In this document: positions 1 to 6,564 of the stretch, in pieces
Position numbering within the stretch: position 1 is the stretch's first letter
Layout of the letters: each line of letters starts with the position of its first letter
From: Constrictibacter sp. MBR-5
GTDB taxonomy: Bacteria > Pseudomonadota > Alphaproteobacteria > JAJUGE01
NCBI RefSeq assembly: GCF_040549485.1
Contig: NZ_JBEPTK010000003.1
Location: 496,001-560,000, forward strand
Reading direction: 5' to 3'
DNA length: 64,000 nt
Notes under the pieces: model-generated
The model's input: the letters and a program-made list of their open reading frames with translations, nothing else
Told to the model about the DNA's origin: nothing
The model's database searches: none
Made by a program: the position numbers and the translations under genes

Positions 1-461
1 AGCGACTCGCCAAGGCCAACCGCAACTATTCCATGGAGTATATCCGCACCGGCCTTCCGCGCTTGGCCGAACTCTTCGGGCCGAACGACGCGGCCTATCT
101 CGGCAATACCGCCGGGCGCCTGGTCGGCCTGCAGCACTATCAGGAGATCGCCGGCATCCTCGGCGTGACCGACCGATCGCCCCGGGGTTTCGCCGACCTG
201 ATGGCCGCCTTCATCACCGGCCAAGGCGATCATGCGGAGGTCGAGGCGGACGGGGAGGCGGTACTGGTCCGCCAGACGGGTTGGCGCCTGATGTCGGACC
301 TGGGTCCGCTGGCACCCTCGGTGTTCGACGGCTGGAACGGACTCTGGCAGGGTATGCTCGACGTGCACGACCGCTTCCTCGTGCTGGAGGTTCTGCGGCG
401 GCAGGACTATGGCGATCCCTGCACCGAATGGCGCATCCGCCGACGTCCGCGGCGGCAGTAG
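1..461 (+). CDS. Unknown protein, C-terminal part (5' truncated by window edge)
   Basis: An open frame runs in from the window edge; the codons before the first ATG at 33 contain no stop and look coding (RLAKANRNYS), so ATG33 is probably internal. The visible 150 or so residues are soluble, with Leu- and Gly-rich helices and a basic tail. I do not recognise the family. The end (GDPCTEWRIRRR) recalls small hydrolase or ligand-binding proteins that finish in a GD-x-C-x-W strand, but that is only an impression. The stop lies 6 nt before the next gene, so the two are probably co-transcribed. Confidence 0.5.
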   Translation, partial: RLAKANRNYSMEYIRTGLPRLAELFGPNDAAYLGNTAGRLVGLQHYQEIAGILGVTDRSPRGFADLMAAFITGQGDHAEVEADGEAVLVRQTGWRLMSDLGPLAPSVFDGWNGLWQGMLDVHDRFLVLEVLRRQDYGDPCTEWRIRRRPRRQ

Positions 462-467
462 GCATCG

Positions 468-1295
468 ATGCTGATCGGCGGCGTCGACTTCACCTGCGCA
501 CCGTCGCGACGCAAGCCGATCACCCGCGCCGATTGCCGGCTCGTCCAGGGTTCGCTCCTACTGGAGCGGATCCGCGCGATCCCCGGCTTCGAAGCCTTCC
601 AGGCGATGCTCGCCGAACCCGGCCCCTGGATCGTCGGGTTCGACTTCCCGTTCGGACAGTCCCGTCGCTTCGTCGAGGGTGTCGGGTGGCCCATCGAGTG
701 GCAGCTGTGCGCCGAAATGGCCGGCGCGCTGACCCGGCCGGCGTTCGTCGCGGTGCTGGAGGACTACAAGCGCTATCGTGCCCTGGGTGACAAGGAGCAC
801 CGGCGGGTCACAGATCGACTTGCGCGCTCCATCAGCCCGCAGAAGCTCTACGGTGTGCCGGTAGGGCGCATGTACCATGCCGGCGCGCCACGCATCGCCG
901 GGGCGCGGGCCAGCATCCCGCCCTGCCGGACGACGACCGATGATCGCGTGATTCTCGAGGCCTATCCGGCACTGGTGGCCCGCCGCTTCGTTGGCCGGGC
1001 GGGCTACAAGTCCGACGACCGCGGAAGACAGTCCGTCGCGCAGCACGCCGCGCGCGAGGCAATCGTCACCGGCCTGGCGTCATCGGCATTCCACGATGCT
1101 TACGGCTTTGCGGTCGCGTTGGATCGTGCCGCGGCGACCGACCTCGTCGCCGACGCGACCGGCGACAGGCTCGATTCCCTGCTGTGCGCAGTCCAGGCAG
1201 CCTGGGCGCTCGGGCGGCCCAACTTCGGCATTCCCGCCGCCTGCGATCCGCTCGAAGGCTGGATCGTCGATCCGTCGCAGACCCTCGATTTGTGA
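468..1295 (+). CDS. DUF429 family protein (predicted RNase H-like fold)
   Basis: The 275-residue protein shows the spaced motifs of DUF429 proteins: GVDFT at the N-terminus, a central VGFDFPFG strand (near residues 60-67), an acidic LEAYPAL motif (near 163) and a C-terminal DSLLCAVQAAWA helix. Acidic residues at these places resemble the catalytic carboxylates of RNase H-like enzymes. The family is predicted to be a nuclease, but its substrate is unknown. The gene follows the truncated upstream gene by 6 nt and converges on the TPR gene with only 4 nt between stops. The family call is fairly secure; the biochemical role is not. Confidence 0.65.
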   Translation: MLIGGVDFTCAPSRRKPITRADCRLVQGSLLLERIRAIPGFEAFQAMLAEPGPWIVGFDFPFGQSRRFVEGVGWPIEWQLCAEMAGALTRPAFVAVLEDYKRYRALGDKEHRRVTDRLARSISPQKLYGVPVGRMYHAGAPRIAGARASIPPCRTTTDDRVILEAYPALVARRFVGRAGYKSDDRGRQSVAQHAAREAIVTGLASSAFHDAYGFAVALDRAAATDLVADATGDRLDSLLCAVQAAWALGRPNFGIPAACDPLEGWIVDPSQTLDL

Positions 1296-1299
1296 TCCT

Positions 1300-2133
1300 T
1301 CACGGAAGCAACCTTGCGAGGTCGCGGCCGCAAACCTCGCGAAGTTCGCGGTCGCTCTGCACCACCGCCATGTTTTCGAGGAGCAGGTTCCGGGCGTCTG
1401 CGGCCACCCTCTCGGCGGCCGCGCCGTTGCGGGCCTTGCAGTGAACCTTGAGCAGATTGATGACCGTGTTGATGTTGGCCGGGTCTAGCTCGCGGGAGCG
1501 CTCCAGGTCCGGCAGCGCCGCATCGAGACGTCCGAGGCGATAATTTGCATAGCCGCGATACTCCAGCGCCCGCGGATTGCGCGGCGCGAGTTCAAGCGCC
1601 TTCGTATAGGCTTCGGTCGCCGCCTCGAACATCAACGCGCGCCGCGCATAGATGCCTTCGCTGATCAGTTCGTTGACGCGGTTCGCCTGCACCTGCTCGT
1701 CGATGAGGCCCAGATAGCGGATCGCAAGGTCGCTGCCGCGCGCCGCAGGCCCCTCGAACTGCGCGCGCGCCTTCTCCAACTCGCCTTGGCTGAACAGCAC
1801 GACGCCGAGATTGTTCGCGATCCGGGTCTTGAGATCCGCATCGGCCGACCGCTCCGCCTGCCGCTGGGCCTGCTCGAGCTGCTGCTGTGCGCCCTTCGCG
1901 TCGCCCGCGGTGAACAGCGTCCAGCCGAGTGCGTTGTCGACCCGCGCCCTGTCTGCGTCCCCGGCCGCGTCGCGCGCCTGACGAAGCTGTTCGATCGCGG
2001 CGTCGTAGTCATGCTTTCCGACCAGGGTTCTCGCCTCATCGAGGCGCTGCTGCACCGCCTGTTGGGCAAGGGCTGCGGATAGGGGAGCGTAGCATGGGCC
2101 CAGGGCGATGATCGCGTAACGGAGGAATCGCAT
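1300..2133 (-). CDS. Periplasmic tetratricopeptide-repeat protein
   Basis: The 277-residue protein starts with a Sec signal peptide ending near LAQQ (residue 25). Helical repeats follow with TPR spacing: the KHDYDAAIEQL region, the GDAKGAQQQLEQA region, and the best-formed pair around residues 165-235 with A-LE-Y-R-GYANYRLGRLD and DLERSRELDPANI. TPR proteins act as protein-binding scaffolds. The start codon overlaps the stop of the upstream membrane-protein gene (TGATG), so the two are translationally coupled and probably work together at the inner membrane. No catalytic domain is visible. Confidence 0.75.
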   Translation of the reverse strand: MRFLRYAIIALGPCYAPLSAALAQQAVQQRLDEARTLVGKHDYDAAIEQLRQARDAAGDADRARVDNALGWTLFTAGDAKGAQQQLEQAQRQAERSADADLKTRIANNLGVVLFSQGELEKARAQFEGPAARGSDLAIRYLGLIDEQVQANRVNELISEGIYARRALMFEAATEAYTKALELAPRNPRALEYRGYANYRLGRLDAALPDLERSRELDPANINTVINLLKVHCKARNGAAAERVAADARNLLLENMAVVQSDRELREVCGRDLARLLP

Positions 2134-2648
2134 CAGAAGCCGACCTCGTGCGAGGTCGCCTCCGTCCGCGCCACGAACGTGTTCATCTGTGCGCGAAGAT
2201 TCTTCACTTCGAGCGCACGCTCCTGCATCTCCTTGAGGAGATCGTCGAGGCGGACCGTCACATTCTGGTCGGTTCTCACCCGCAGCATGACGGCACCGTT
2301 GCGGTCGAGCGCGACCTCCTCATGCTGAAGCAGGATGCGCGGCGCGACGCCTTCGGAAGGGAAGACGACGAGGGAGATGCTGCTCACGGGGCGGTAGACC
2401 AGCAGGGCTATGCCTCCGGCGAAAAGGAGCGCGGAGAACATCATGAAGTACCGCGTATTCGCCAGCTGGCCGTTGACCAGGTTGTGCCACTCGCGAAAAT
2501 ACTCGATCGAGCTGAAGTCCTCGACGCGCTTGTCCAGGACCTTCGACTGCACCGTGGAGAGCAGGCGGTAGCCGACAAGGAGCATCAGGAAGGCGAAGCC
2601 GGTCACGCCCGTATTGAGGACGTCGACCACGTTGAAATCCTCGAGCAT
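2133..2648 (-). CDS. Two-TM membrane protein with C-terminal coiled-coil
   Basis: The start chosen is the ATG at 2648, 7 nt after a GGGGGAGA ribosome-binding site; longer upstream extensions lack one. The 171-residue product has two transmembrane segments (about residues 9-29 and 66-88) and then a soluble part ending in a short heptad-like region (LLKEMQERALEVKNLRAQMN). I know no named family for it. It is coupled by TGATG to the periplasmic TPR gene downstream, which suggests a membrane anchor and partner pair. Confidence 0.6.
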   Translation of the reverse strand: MLEDFNVVDVLNTGVTGFAFLMLLVGYRLLSTVQSKVLDKRVEDFSSIEYFREWHNLVNGQLANTRYFMMFSALLFAGGIALLVYRPVSSISLVVFPSEGVAPRILLQHEEVALDRNGAVMLRVRTDQNVTVRLDDLLKEMQERALEVKNLRAQMNTFVARTEATSHEVGF

Positions 2649-2812
2649 GGCTGCGTCTCCCCCGAGAAATCGAGCCTGCCTGCCTGCGGCCGCCGATCCT
2701 GTGCCGCTGATCCGGGCCTGTTTATGACGGGACCATGCTACGCGGGTGCCCGAGGAGGAAGCAATCTGCGTCACATGGACGCCACGACTCGCGTCGCGCC
2801 GCACTCTCGGCG

Positions 2813-2841
2813 TTGCAGCGGACCGCCTTTCGCTCTATTTC
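2813..2841 (+). promoter_or_regulatory. Possible promoter of tRNA-Gln
   Basis: TTGCAG (2813-2818) is followed after 17 nt by TATTTC (2836-2841), and the tRNA begins 13 nt later. The -35 element is good and the -10 poor, so this is only a candidate. Confidence 0.3.
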
Positions 2842-2853
2842 CCTAGCCGCGTT

Positions 2854-2928
2854 TGGGGCGTAGCCAAGCGGTAAGGCAGCGGGTTTTGATCCCGCCATTC
2901 CCAGGTTCGAATCCTGGCGCCCCAGCCA
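2854..2928 (+). tRNA. tRNA-Gln (anticodon TTG), CCA encoded
   Basis: A complete cloverleaf can be folded. The acceptor stem pairs TGGGGCG with CGCCCCA, and the D-arm is GCC/GGC. The anticodon stem GCGGG/CCCGC carries the loop TTTTGAT, giving anticodon TTG (glutamine, CAA codons). The T-arm is CCAGG/CCTGG with loop TTCGAAT; the discriminator is G and CCA is encoded. The 3' end (2911-2928) is the left attachment core of the integrated element, so integration leaves the tRNA sequence intact. Confidence 0.95.
2911..2928. repeat. attL core (18 bp)
   Basis: ATCCTGGCGCCCCAGCCA, formed by the T-arm, acceptor 3' strand and CCA of tRNA-Gln. It is repeated exactly and in the same orientation at 18588-18605 next to the integrase. 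tRNA 3' ends are the commonest target of tyrosine integrases. Confidence 0.9.
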
Positions 2929-2981
2929 TAGCCTTGATTTTCCAGTGAAATCAGCATCCTAGAGCCTGTCGGCCGGCGCAA

Positions 2982-2992
2982 TGTGTAGCAGT
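2982..2992. repeat. Possible integrase arm-type site, left
   Basis: TGTGTAGCAGT lies 54 nt inside attL. The same 11-mer, in the same orientation, lies 59 nt inside attR (18519-18529). Near-symmetric placement inside both junctions fits arm-type binding sites of a tyrosine integrase. An 11-bp match could also be chance. Confidence 0.45.
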
Positions 2993-3074
2993 CGGAGGCA
3001 GCGCTAAGGCGTAGCGAGCCGCGGTGGTCTGGGCTTGCTGAGCGTCGGGATAGCCGACTCCGAGGGCGAGAATA

Positions 3075-3103
3075 CAAAAACGGCCGGGGAGTGCCCGGCC
3101 GTT
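3075..3103 (-). terminator. Rho-independent terminator of the 157-aa gene
   Basis: On the minus strand a perfect 10-bp stem (AACGGCCGGG with CCCGGCCGTT, loop of 5) is followed by TTTTTG. It starts 24 nt after the stop codon at 3127 and ends the leftmost transcript of the element. Confidence 0.85.
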
Positions 3104-3126
3104 ACGTCGTCGGTATGTGCTGCCTG

Positions 3127-3600
3127 CTAGGCTGCGTCGAGTAGGTTCACGTAGCGCATCCAGCTTTCGCCCTTCTTCGCGATGCAGTCGCGGTCCATTC
3201 GTTCGCGCGCCAGCCCATGGCAGGCGTGATACGCCTTCACGAAGGCGTCGGCGAAATCGTGGTCGCGCTTCTCGCGAAGTGCCTGCATGCGCCCTTCCGG
3301 CACATTCTCTGCCACGCTGCGTTCCGACTGCCGCAGCGCATGCGCGACAACATTTTCGTCTCCGTAGTTCCGACGGAAGGCGATGATGTCGGTAAACGTG
3401 ATGATAGTCGTGCCGTCGTCGCAAAAGAAAACGTCGACAGGGCTGCGGCCGACACCGTAAATTTTGATCCCTCGATAAGCAAAGCCCGCCGCCCCGCCGT
3501 AATCGTAACGGATCGCCTTTCGCGTGCTGCCGTCACCGGACTTCGCCAGCATCGTCCCGTAGTCCCGCGTGATCGTATATGACTGCCGCATCAACTCCAT
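3127..3600 (-). CDS. Unknown 157-aa protein of the integrated element
   Basis: The ATG at 3600 is chosen because GGGAGAA precedes it by 4 nt; the frame stays open upstream without coding character or an RBS. The first half is rich in Gly, Tyr and beta-type residues (YDYGGAAGFAYRGIKIYGVGR). It is followed by a VFFCDDGTTIITFTDIIAFRR stretch and then a charged helical half. It is soluble with no signal peptide. I cannot assign a family. It is the last gene of the leftward group and has its own terminator. Confidence 0.6.
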   Translation of the reverse strand: MELMRQSYTITRDYGTMLAKSGDGSTRKAIRYDYGGAAGFAYRGIKIYGVGRSPVDVFFCDDGTTIITFTDIIAFRRNYGDENVVAHALRQSERSVAENVPEGRMQALREKRDHDFADAFVKAYHACHGLARERMDRDCIAKKGESWMRYVNLLDAA

Positions 3601-3724
3601 TTTGTTCTCCCGTCTGCTGCGCTGCTCGTTCGTTCCGGTGGGCTCGGACTCGTTATAGACAGCGATCTTCGGTTTGCTCCGGATTTCTTCACGGCACGTG
3701 CTTTTTTTCGGTCGACCGGCAGCC

Positions 3725-3901
3725 TCAGCGCGTGCCGGTGATAACGGTTGCGGCATCGTCTGACTGAACAACCACGATGGCGCCGAGGTCGGGATGCTCG
3801 CCGCGGTGGATGAAGGCGGCACCGCAGCGGGTCAGGTCGTGGCGCGTGAGTGCTTCGATCAGGTCGACGGAAGATTCCAGGGATATGGTCTTGGTGTTCA
3901 A
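3725..3901 (-). CDS. Small 58-aa protein with TTG start, between the Rep-like and 157-aa genes
   Basis: The frame starts with TTG at 3901, 9 nt after GGAG, and runs 58 codons to TGA at 3725. The product (LNTKTISLESSVDLIEALTRHD at the N-terminus, then GAAFIHRGEHPDLGAIVVVQSDDAATVITGTR) has a plausible helix-strand-strand pattern and host-like codon use. The Shine-Dalgarno sequence is the 3' arm of a 7-bp hairpin (3911-3934), so translation may be controlled. It fills an otherwise empty 360-bp gap. No family is recognised. Confidence 0.55.
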   Translation of the reverse strand: MNTKTISLESSVDLIEALTRHDLTRCGAAFIHRGEHPDLGAIVVVQSDDAATVITGTR

Positions 3902-3910
3902 GTTGATTGT

Positions 3911-3934
3911 CTCCGATTGCGTTAGTGATCGGAG
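3911..3934 (-). promoter_or_regulatory. Hairpin sequestering the SD of the 58-aa gene
   Basis: On the minus strand CTCCGAT (3934-3928) pairs with ATCGGAG (3917-3911) across a 10-nt loop. The second arm contains the GGAG that would serve the TTG start at 3901. It lies 25 nt after the stop of the Rep-like gene. It could block translation, or be a weak terminator without a U-tract. Confidence 0.45.
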
Positions 3935-3958
3935 GTTATCTGGGCTGCGCGAGCCGAG

Positions 3959-4804
3959 TCAATGACTAGAAAGCGTGGAATTGTGATTTATCGAATATTC
4001 AGTCATAGCTGATTTACAAGCGCCGAATAGCTTCGTGTGGAACTCATAATTAGCTTTGCCGATGGCGTTGAGGTTCCGGGTCTGTGTGAAGTTGTTGCCG
4101 TGGACGCACATGGCCGCAAACCGCGGGTCCTTGGTGACATAGCCGGCGAGAGCGAGGGAGTTGGTGATGGGCTGTAGTTCGACAGCGAGCCTCTTGGCGA
4201 TCTTGCGGCCCTTCTCGGTCGGCCTGTCGTCGCCGTAGTCGCCTGAGAGGGACCGGAGGGCTTCCTCAACGGCTTCAAGCTCCGCTGAGGCTGCGCCGAT
4301 CACGCCGTGTATGTGCGGGTCCGTGACCTTCGTCCTGCCGCCCCATGGGTTGGAGGTGACAGACGTTTCGACGATGAACCAATAGTCGAGCTTGCGGTCG
4401 AGCCGGCGGTATAGCTTGGCGTCCATCTCGCGCTTGACGCTCCGCAGGAATGATCGCGGGTCTTTCCGGGCGCGCTCGATACGGTTCGGCCCCAGCCTTA
4501 CCGTCATGAAGCGGGGAACGCTCGTCTGTCCAAGCGCTACGGTGCCGTATGTGGCCTTGATCCTTGGCGTCGTTCGCGACCACTCCGGGAACTTCTGAGA
4601 GATGAAGAGTCCGCCTTCGTGTTGGCTCGCATGGTGGTCGATCTGGGTTTGGAGATCGGTGGTAGGATCTACCCAATATACTGAACGTGGCGTGCGCACC
4701 GGATCGCGGAGGATGCGGGCAAGCCGCAGCGCGTATAGGGTGTGGAGGTCGCGTTGCCAGTTCAGGCGGTCCCGGCGCGTGACCAAATTGGACATGGTCG
4801 ACAC
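3959..4804 (-). CDS. Probable HUH-type replication initiator (Rep-like)
   Basis: The 281-residue protein carries PHIHGVIG at residues 163-170 (the H-x-H metal motif of HUH endonucleases, H164 and H166). At 222-225 is Y-x-x-K (GYVTKD), matching the catalytic tyrosine motif. A hydrophobic strand YWFIVET (141-147) sits where motif 1 is expected. This fits rolling-circle initiators and relaxases, which nick one strand and become linked to it through tyrosine. The GTG at 4804 lies 1 nt after the upstream stop; an in-frame ATG at 4795 is an alternative. A head-gene-bearing element with an HUH protein is unusual. The motifs are visible; the family is inferred. Confidence 0.5.
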   Translation of the reverse strand: MSTMSNLVTRRDRLNWQRDLHTLYALRLARILRDPVRTPRSVYWVDPTTDLQTQIDHHASQHEGGLFISQKFPEWSRTTPRIKATYGTVALGQTSVPRFMTVRLGPNRIERARKDPRSFLRSVKREMDAKLYRRLDRKLDYWFIVETSVTSNPWGGRTKVTDPHIHGVIGAASAELEAVEEALRSLSGDYGDDRPTEKGRKIAKRLAVELQPITNSLALAGYVTKDPRFAAMCVHGNNFTQTRNLNAIGKANYEFHTKLFGACKSAMTEYSINHNSTLSSH

Positions 4805-4805
4805 G

Positions 4806-5147
4806 TCAGTTGATCGTGGCTGCGGCCGGGTCGATAGCCTGCGTCGCTTTCAGGGCCGCGACGGATCGTTCAGCCTGGGCGATGCGCGTCATGACGGCGT
4901 CGACCTCGCTGCGCAGCATCAGCGCCGAGTGCCAGCAGCCGAACATGAACGCTTCGATCAGCATAAGGACGAGTTGCCACGGCGCGCCGGGTGGGGCGAA
5001 GAACGCAAGGGCATCGGTCCGCCGGTCGTGTAGCTCAATCCGGTAGTCCGGCCCCTTGGTCGCTTTGGAGGCGGTATAGGGAAGGCCACGCTCTTGAAGG
5101 GCCGCGTTCAGGTCGTCAAGGGTGTTGATCTTGTCATAATCGAGCAT
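4806..5147 (-). CDS. Unknown 113-aa protein, first gene of the replication-like operon
   Basis: The ATG at 5147 is used because CGGAAG lies 6 nt before it. The product begins MLDYDKINTLDDLNAALQ, has a central hydrophobic helix (WQLVLMLIEAFMFG, about residues 56-70) and a C-terminal amphipathic helix rich in Ala, Arg and Glu. One membrane-associated helix is possible. Its stop is 1 nt from the start of the Rep-like gene, so the two form an operon behind the TATAAT element at 5185-5190. Function unknown; an accessory or anchoring role in replication is a guess. Confidence 0.5.
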   Translation of the reverse strand: MLDYDKINTLDDLNAALQERGLPYTASKATKGPDYRIELHDRRTDALAFFAPPGAPWQLVLMLIEAFMFGCWHSALMLRSEVDAVMTRIAQAERSVAALKATQAIDPAAATIN

Positions 5148-5182
5148 AGGGCTTCCGGCTATCGTGGCATTCTGTGAGGGGT

Positions 5183-5192
5183 ATATTATAGC
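5183..5192 (-). promoter_or_regulatory. -10 element of the leftward replication-like operon
   Basis: The minus strand reads GCTATAATAT, with a perfect TATAAT at 5190-5185, about 38 nt before the ATG at 5147. The same ten bases occur at the terminase promoter (16651-16660). No good -35 hexamer stands at 16-18 nt, which suggests help from an activator. Confidence 0.5.
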
Positions 5193-5223
5193 CGGAATTG
5201 CCTGCAATTAATACGACAAGTTG

Positions 5224-5280
5224 TCTGACAGATGATGCTTGTTTTTGGTGTTAGATTGGTGGCTTCACTCATCTGTCAGA
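5224..5280. promoter_or_regulatory. Paired operator half-sites (TCTGACAGATG ... CATCTGTCAGA)
   Basis: Two perfectly complementary 11-bp arms (5224-5234 and 5270-5280) are separated by 35 bp. They share the TGTCAGATG word with the tight palindrome at 5290-5309. They lie between the leftward promoter and the rightward 76-aa gene, the usual place for a control region in a temperate element. Confidence 0.55.
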
Positions 5281-5289
5281 TTGGAAATG

Positions 5290-5309
5290 TGTCAGATGGT
5301 CATCTGACA
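5290..5309. promoter_or_regulatory. 20-bp palindromic operator
   Basis: TGTCAGATG and its exact complement CATCTGACA flank a 2-bp centre (GT). With the half-sites at 5224-5280 there are four copies of the same word in 86 bp. This is typical of binding sites for a dimeric repressor. The protein that binds is not identified; the divergently encoded 76-aa protein and the serine recombinase are the nearest candidates. Confidence 0.6.
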
Positions 5310-5428
5310 TGCTCGCGCTTTGTCCATGAAGCAAGCGCTGGGCATGGTCGAAGGTATTTAATCTGCGAGCATGGACTCGCACTGAGGGCCGCGCTTGAGA
5401 TATAGTTGGCGCAATGGAGGAGGAAACC

Positions 5429-5659
5429 ATGACCTCGGCTGTCGGTAAGTTCGGTGTTCAGTTCGACGCTAGTGGTGTCCACGTGACGGCCGTCGGTGGG
5501 GCGCTTTGTCCAGGCTGCCTTTCGGATGAACAGGTGGACGAGCAAATTCAGTGGCTTAAGGACGATCTTGATATCATCGCCATGATGATGAAGAACGTGA
5601 TTGTAGAGCGGCGGGGCAAACCTCTCGGGCTGAAGACACGAGAAGTGGATACGCTTTAG
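5429..5659 (+). CDS. Unknown 76-aa protein, the only rightward gene of the element
   Basis: The ATG at 5429 follows GGAGGAGGAAACC, a very strong ribosome-binding site; a further in-frame ATG at 5414 has none. The product has a beta-rich first third (KFGVQFDASGVHVTAVGG), a CPGC pair near residues 28-31 and a charged helix ending in a basic segment (VERRGKPLGLKTREVD). The Cys pair could hold a metal, or be chance. It stands opposite to all other genes of the element and next to the operator cluster, so a regulatory role is possible. No helix-turn-helix is obvious. Confidence 0.55.
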   Translation: MTSAVGKFGVQFDASGVHVTAVGGALCPGCLSDEQVDEQIQWLKDDLDIIAMMMKNVIVERRGKPLGLKTREVDTL

Positions 5660-5730
5660 CGAGAGCGTCAGCCTAGTCGAAAGACACCCCTCCCGGCTCA
5701 GTCGCTGTAATGCTGACGAGGGGGTGGGGT

Positions 5731-5752
5731 TGCCGCAGACGCTCTTGCGGCA
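5731..5752. terminator. Inverted repeat after the 76-aa gene, possible terminator
   Basis: TGCCGCA and TGCGGCA (7-bp arms, loop of 8) lie 72 nt downstream of the stop at 5659 and are followed by TCTCT. The stem is good but the T-tract poor. The rest of 5660-5833 shows nothing else. Confidence 0.3.
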
Positions 5753-5833
5753 TCTCTGATGCGCGTTCTGGTTCGCGTGACTGTCAGGGTGCGGAAATAG
5801 TCTGTCGCTTATGCGCGTCGCTCTGCGGGCCTT

Positions 5834-6499
5834 TTAGGCGGTTGCTGTATCGATCACGCGCTTTACTTGGGTCGCGCACCACTCGCCACCGCGTGGCGTG
5901 CGAACGCCGCGGCTGTTCAGGGCCGCAGCGACGGCACGTAGAGACGTGGCACCGGCTGCCTGTATCTGGCGCACGATGGGCAGGATGTTCGCGGCATGCT
6001 GTTCCGCCCGCGCGACACGCACCGCACGGCTGTTCGCTTGCGCCACGTCTAGGTTGGTCGGGTTGCCGAGCTTCACGCCGCGCGCCTTCACTGCCTGTAG
6101 GGCTGCCTTGGTGCGGGCGGATATCATCTCGCGTTCGTGCTCAGCGACGGCAGCGAGAATGTGGATCGTGAGGCGGTTCGCGGCCGGCATATCGACGGCG
6201 GTGAACTCGACGCCTGCCTTCATCAGCCCGGAGATGAAGTGCACGTCACGGGCGAGGCGATCTAGCTTGGCGATTATGAGGGTCGCGCCAGCCTTCCGGG
6301 CTGCCTTGATGGCCTTGTCTAGCTCCGGGCGATCCGTGCGCTTGCCGGACTCGACCTCGACGAACTCGGCTACCAGTTCCCAAGAGCCGCCGTTCAGGTA
6401 GTCGCGCACCGCCTTCTGCTGCGCTTCCAGGCCAAGCCCGGAACGACCTTGCTGCGCTGTCGAGACCCGGATGTAGCTGACGAACTTGCCCGATGCCAT
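5834..6499 (-). CDS. Serine recombinase (resolvase/invertase family)
   Basis: The 221-residue protein has the resolvase N-terminal domain. The nucleophile motif YIRVSTAQQ places the catalytic serine at residue 13. KLDRLARD supplies the conserved arginines, and the long E-helix region EHEREMISARTKAAL follows. A C-terminal helix-turn-helix (SLRAVAAALNSRGVRTPRGGEW) completes the small-recombinase plan. The start at 6499 follows AAGGGGAAAGCCG. These enzymes cut and rejoin two DNA sites through a serine-DNA link. A 38-bp inverted repeat (6514-6551) lies just upstream and may be its binding site. It is an additional recombinase in an element that already has a tyrosine integrase. Confidence 0.9.
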   Translation of the reverse strand: MASGKFVSYIRVSTAQQGRSGLGLEAQQKAVRDYLNGGSWELVAEFVEVESGKRTDRPELDKAIKAARKAGATLIIAKLDRLARDVHFISGLMKAGVEFTAVDMPAANRLTIHILAAVAEHEREMISARTKAALQAVKARGVKLGNPTNLDVAQANSRAVRVARAEQHAANILPIVRQIQAAGATSLRAVAAALNSRGVRTPRGGEWCATQVKRVIDTATA

Positions 6500-6513
6500 C
6501 GGCTTTCCCCTTC

Positions 6514-6551
6514 GTGTTACGTTTATATATGTTCGTATGGAAACGTAACAC
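6514..6551. promoter_or_regulatory. 38-bp inverted repeat upstream of the serine recombinase
   Basis: GTGTTACGTTT (6514-6524) and its perfect complement AAACGTAACAC (6541-6551) flank an AT-rich 16-bp centre containing TATATA. The site ends 15 nt before the recombinase start. It could be an operator covering the promoter, a recombination site, or both. The arms are longer and more exact than chance would give. Confidence 0.65.
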
Positions 6552-6564
6552 AAGAGGAATATCG

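Noticed and set aside
5300-5545. 81-codon minus-strand frame opposite the 76-aa gene
   Set aside because: No ribosome-binding site, overlaps the operator palindrome and the well-supported plus-strand gene.
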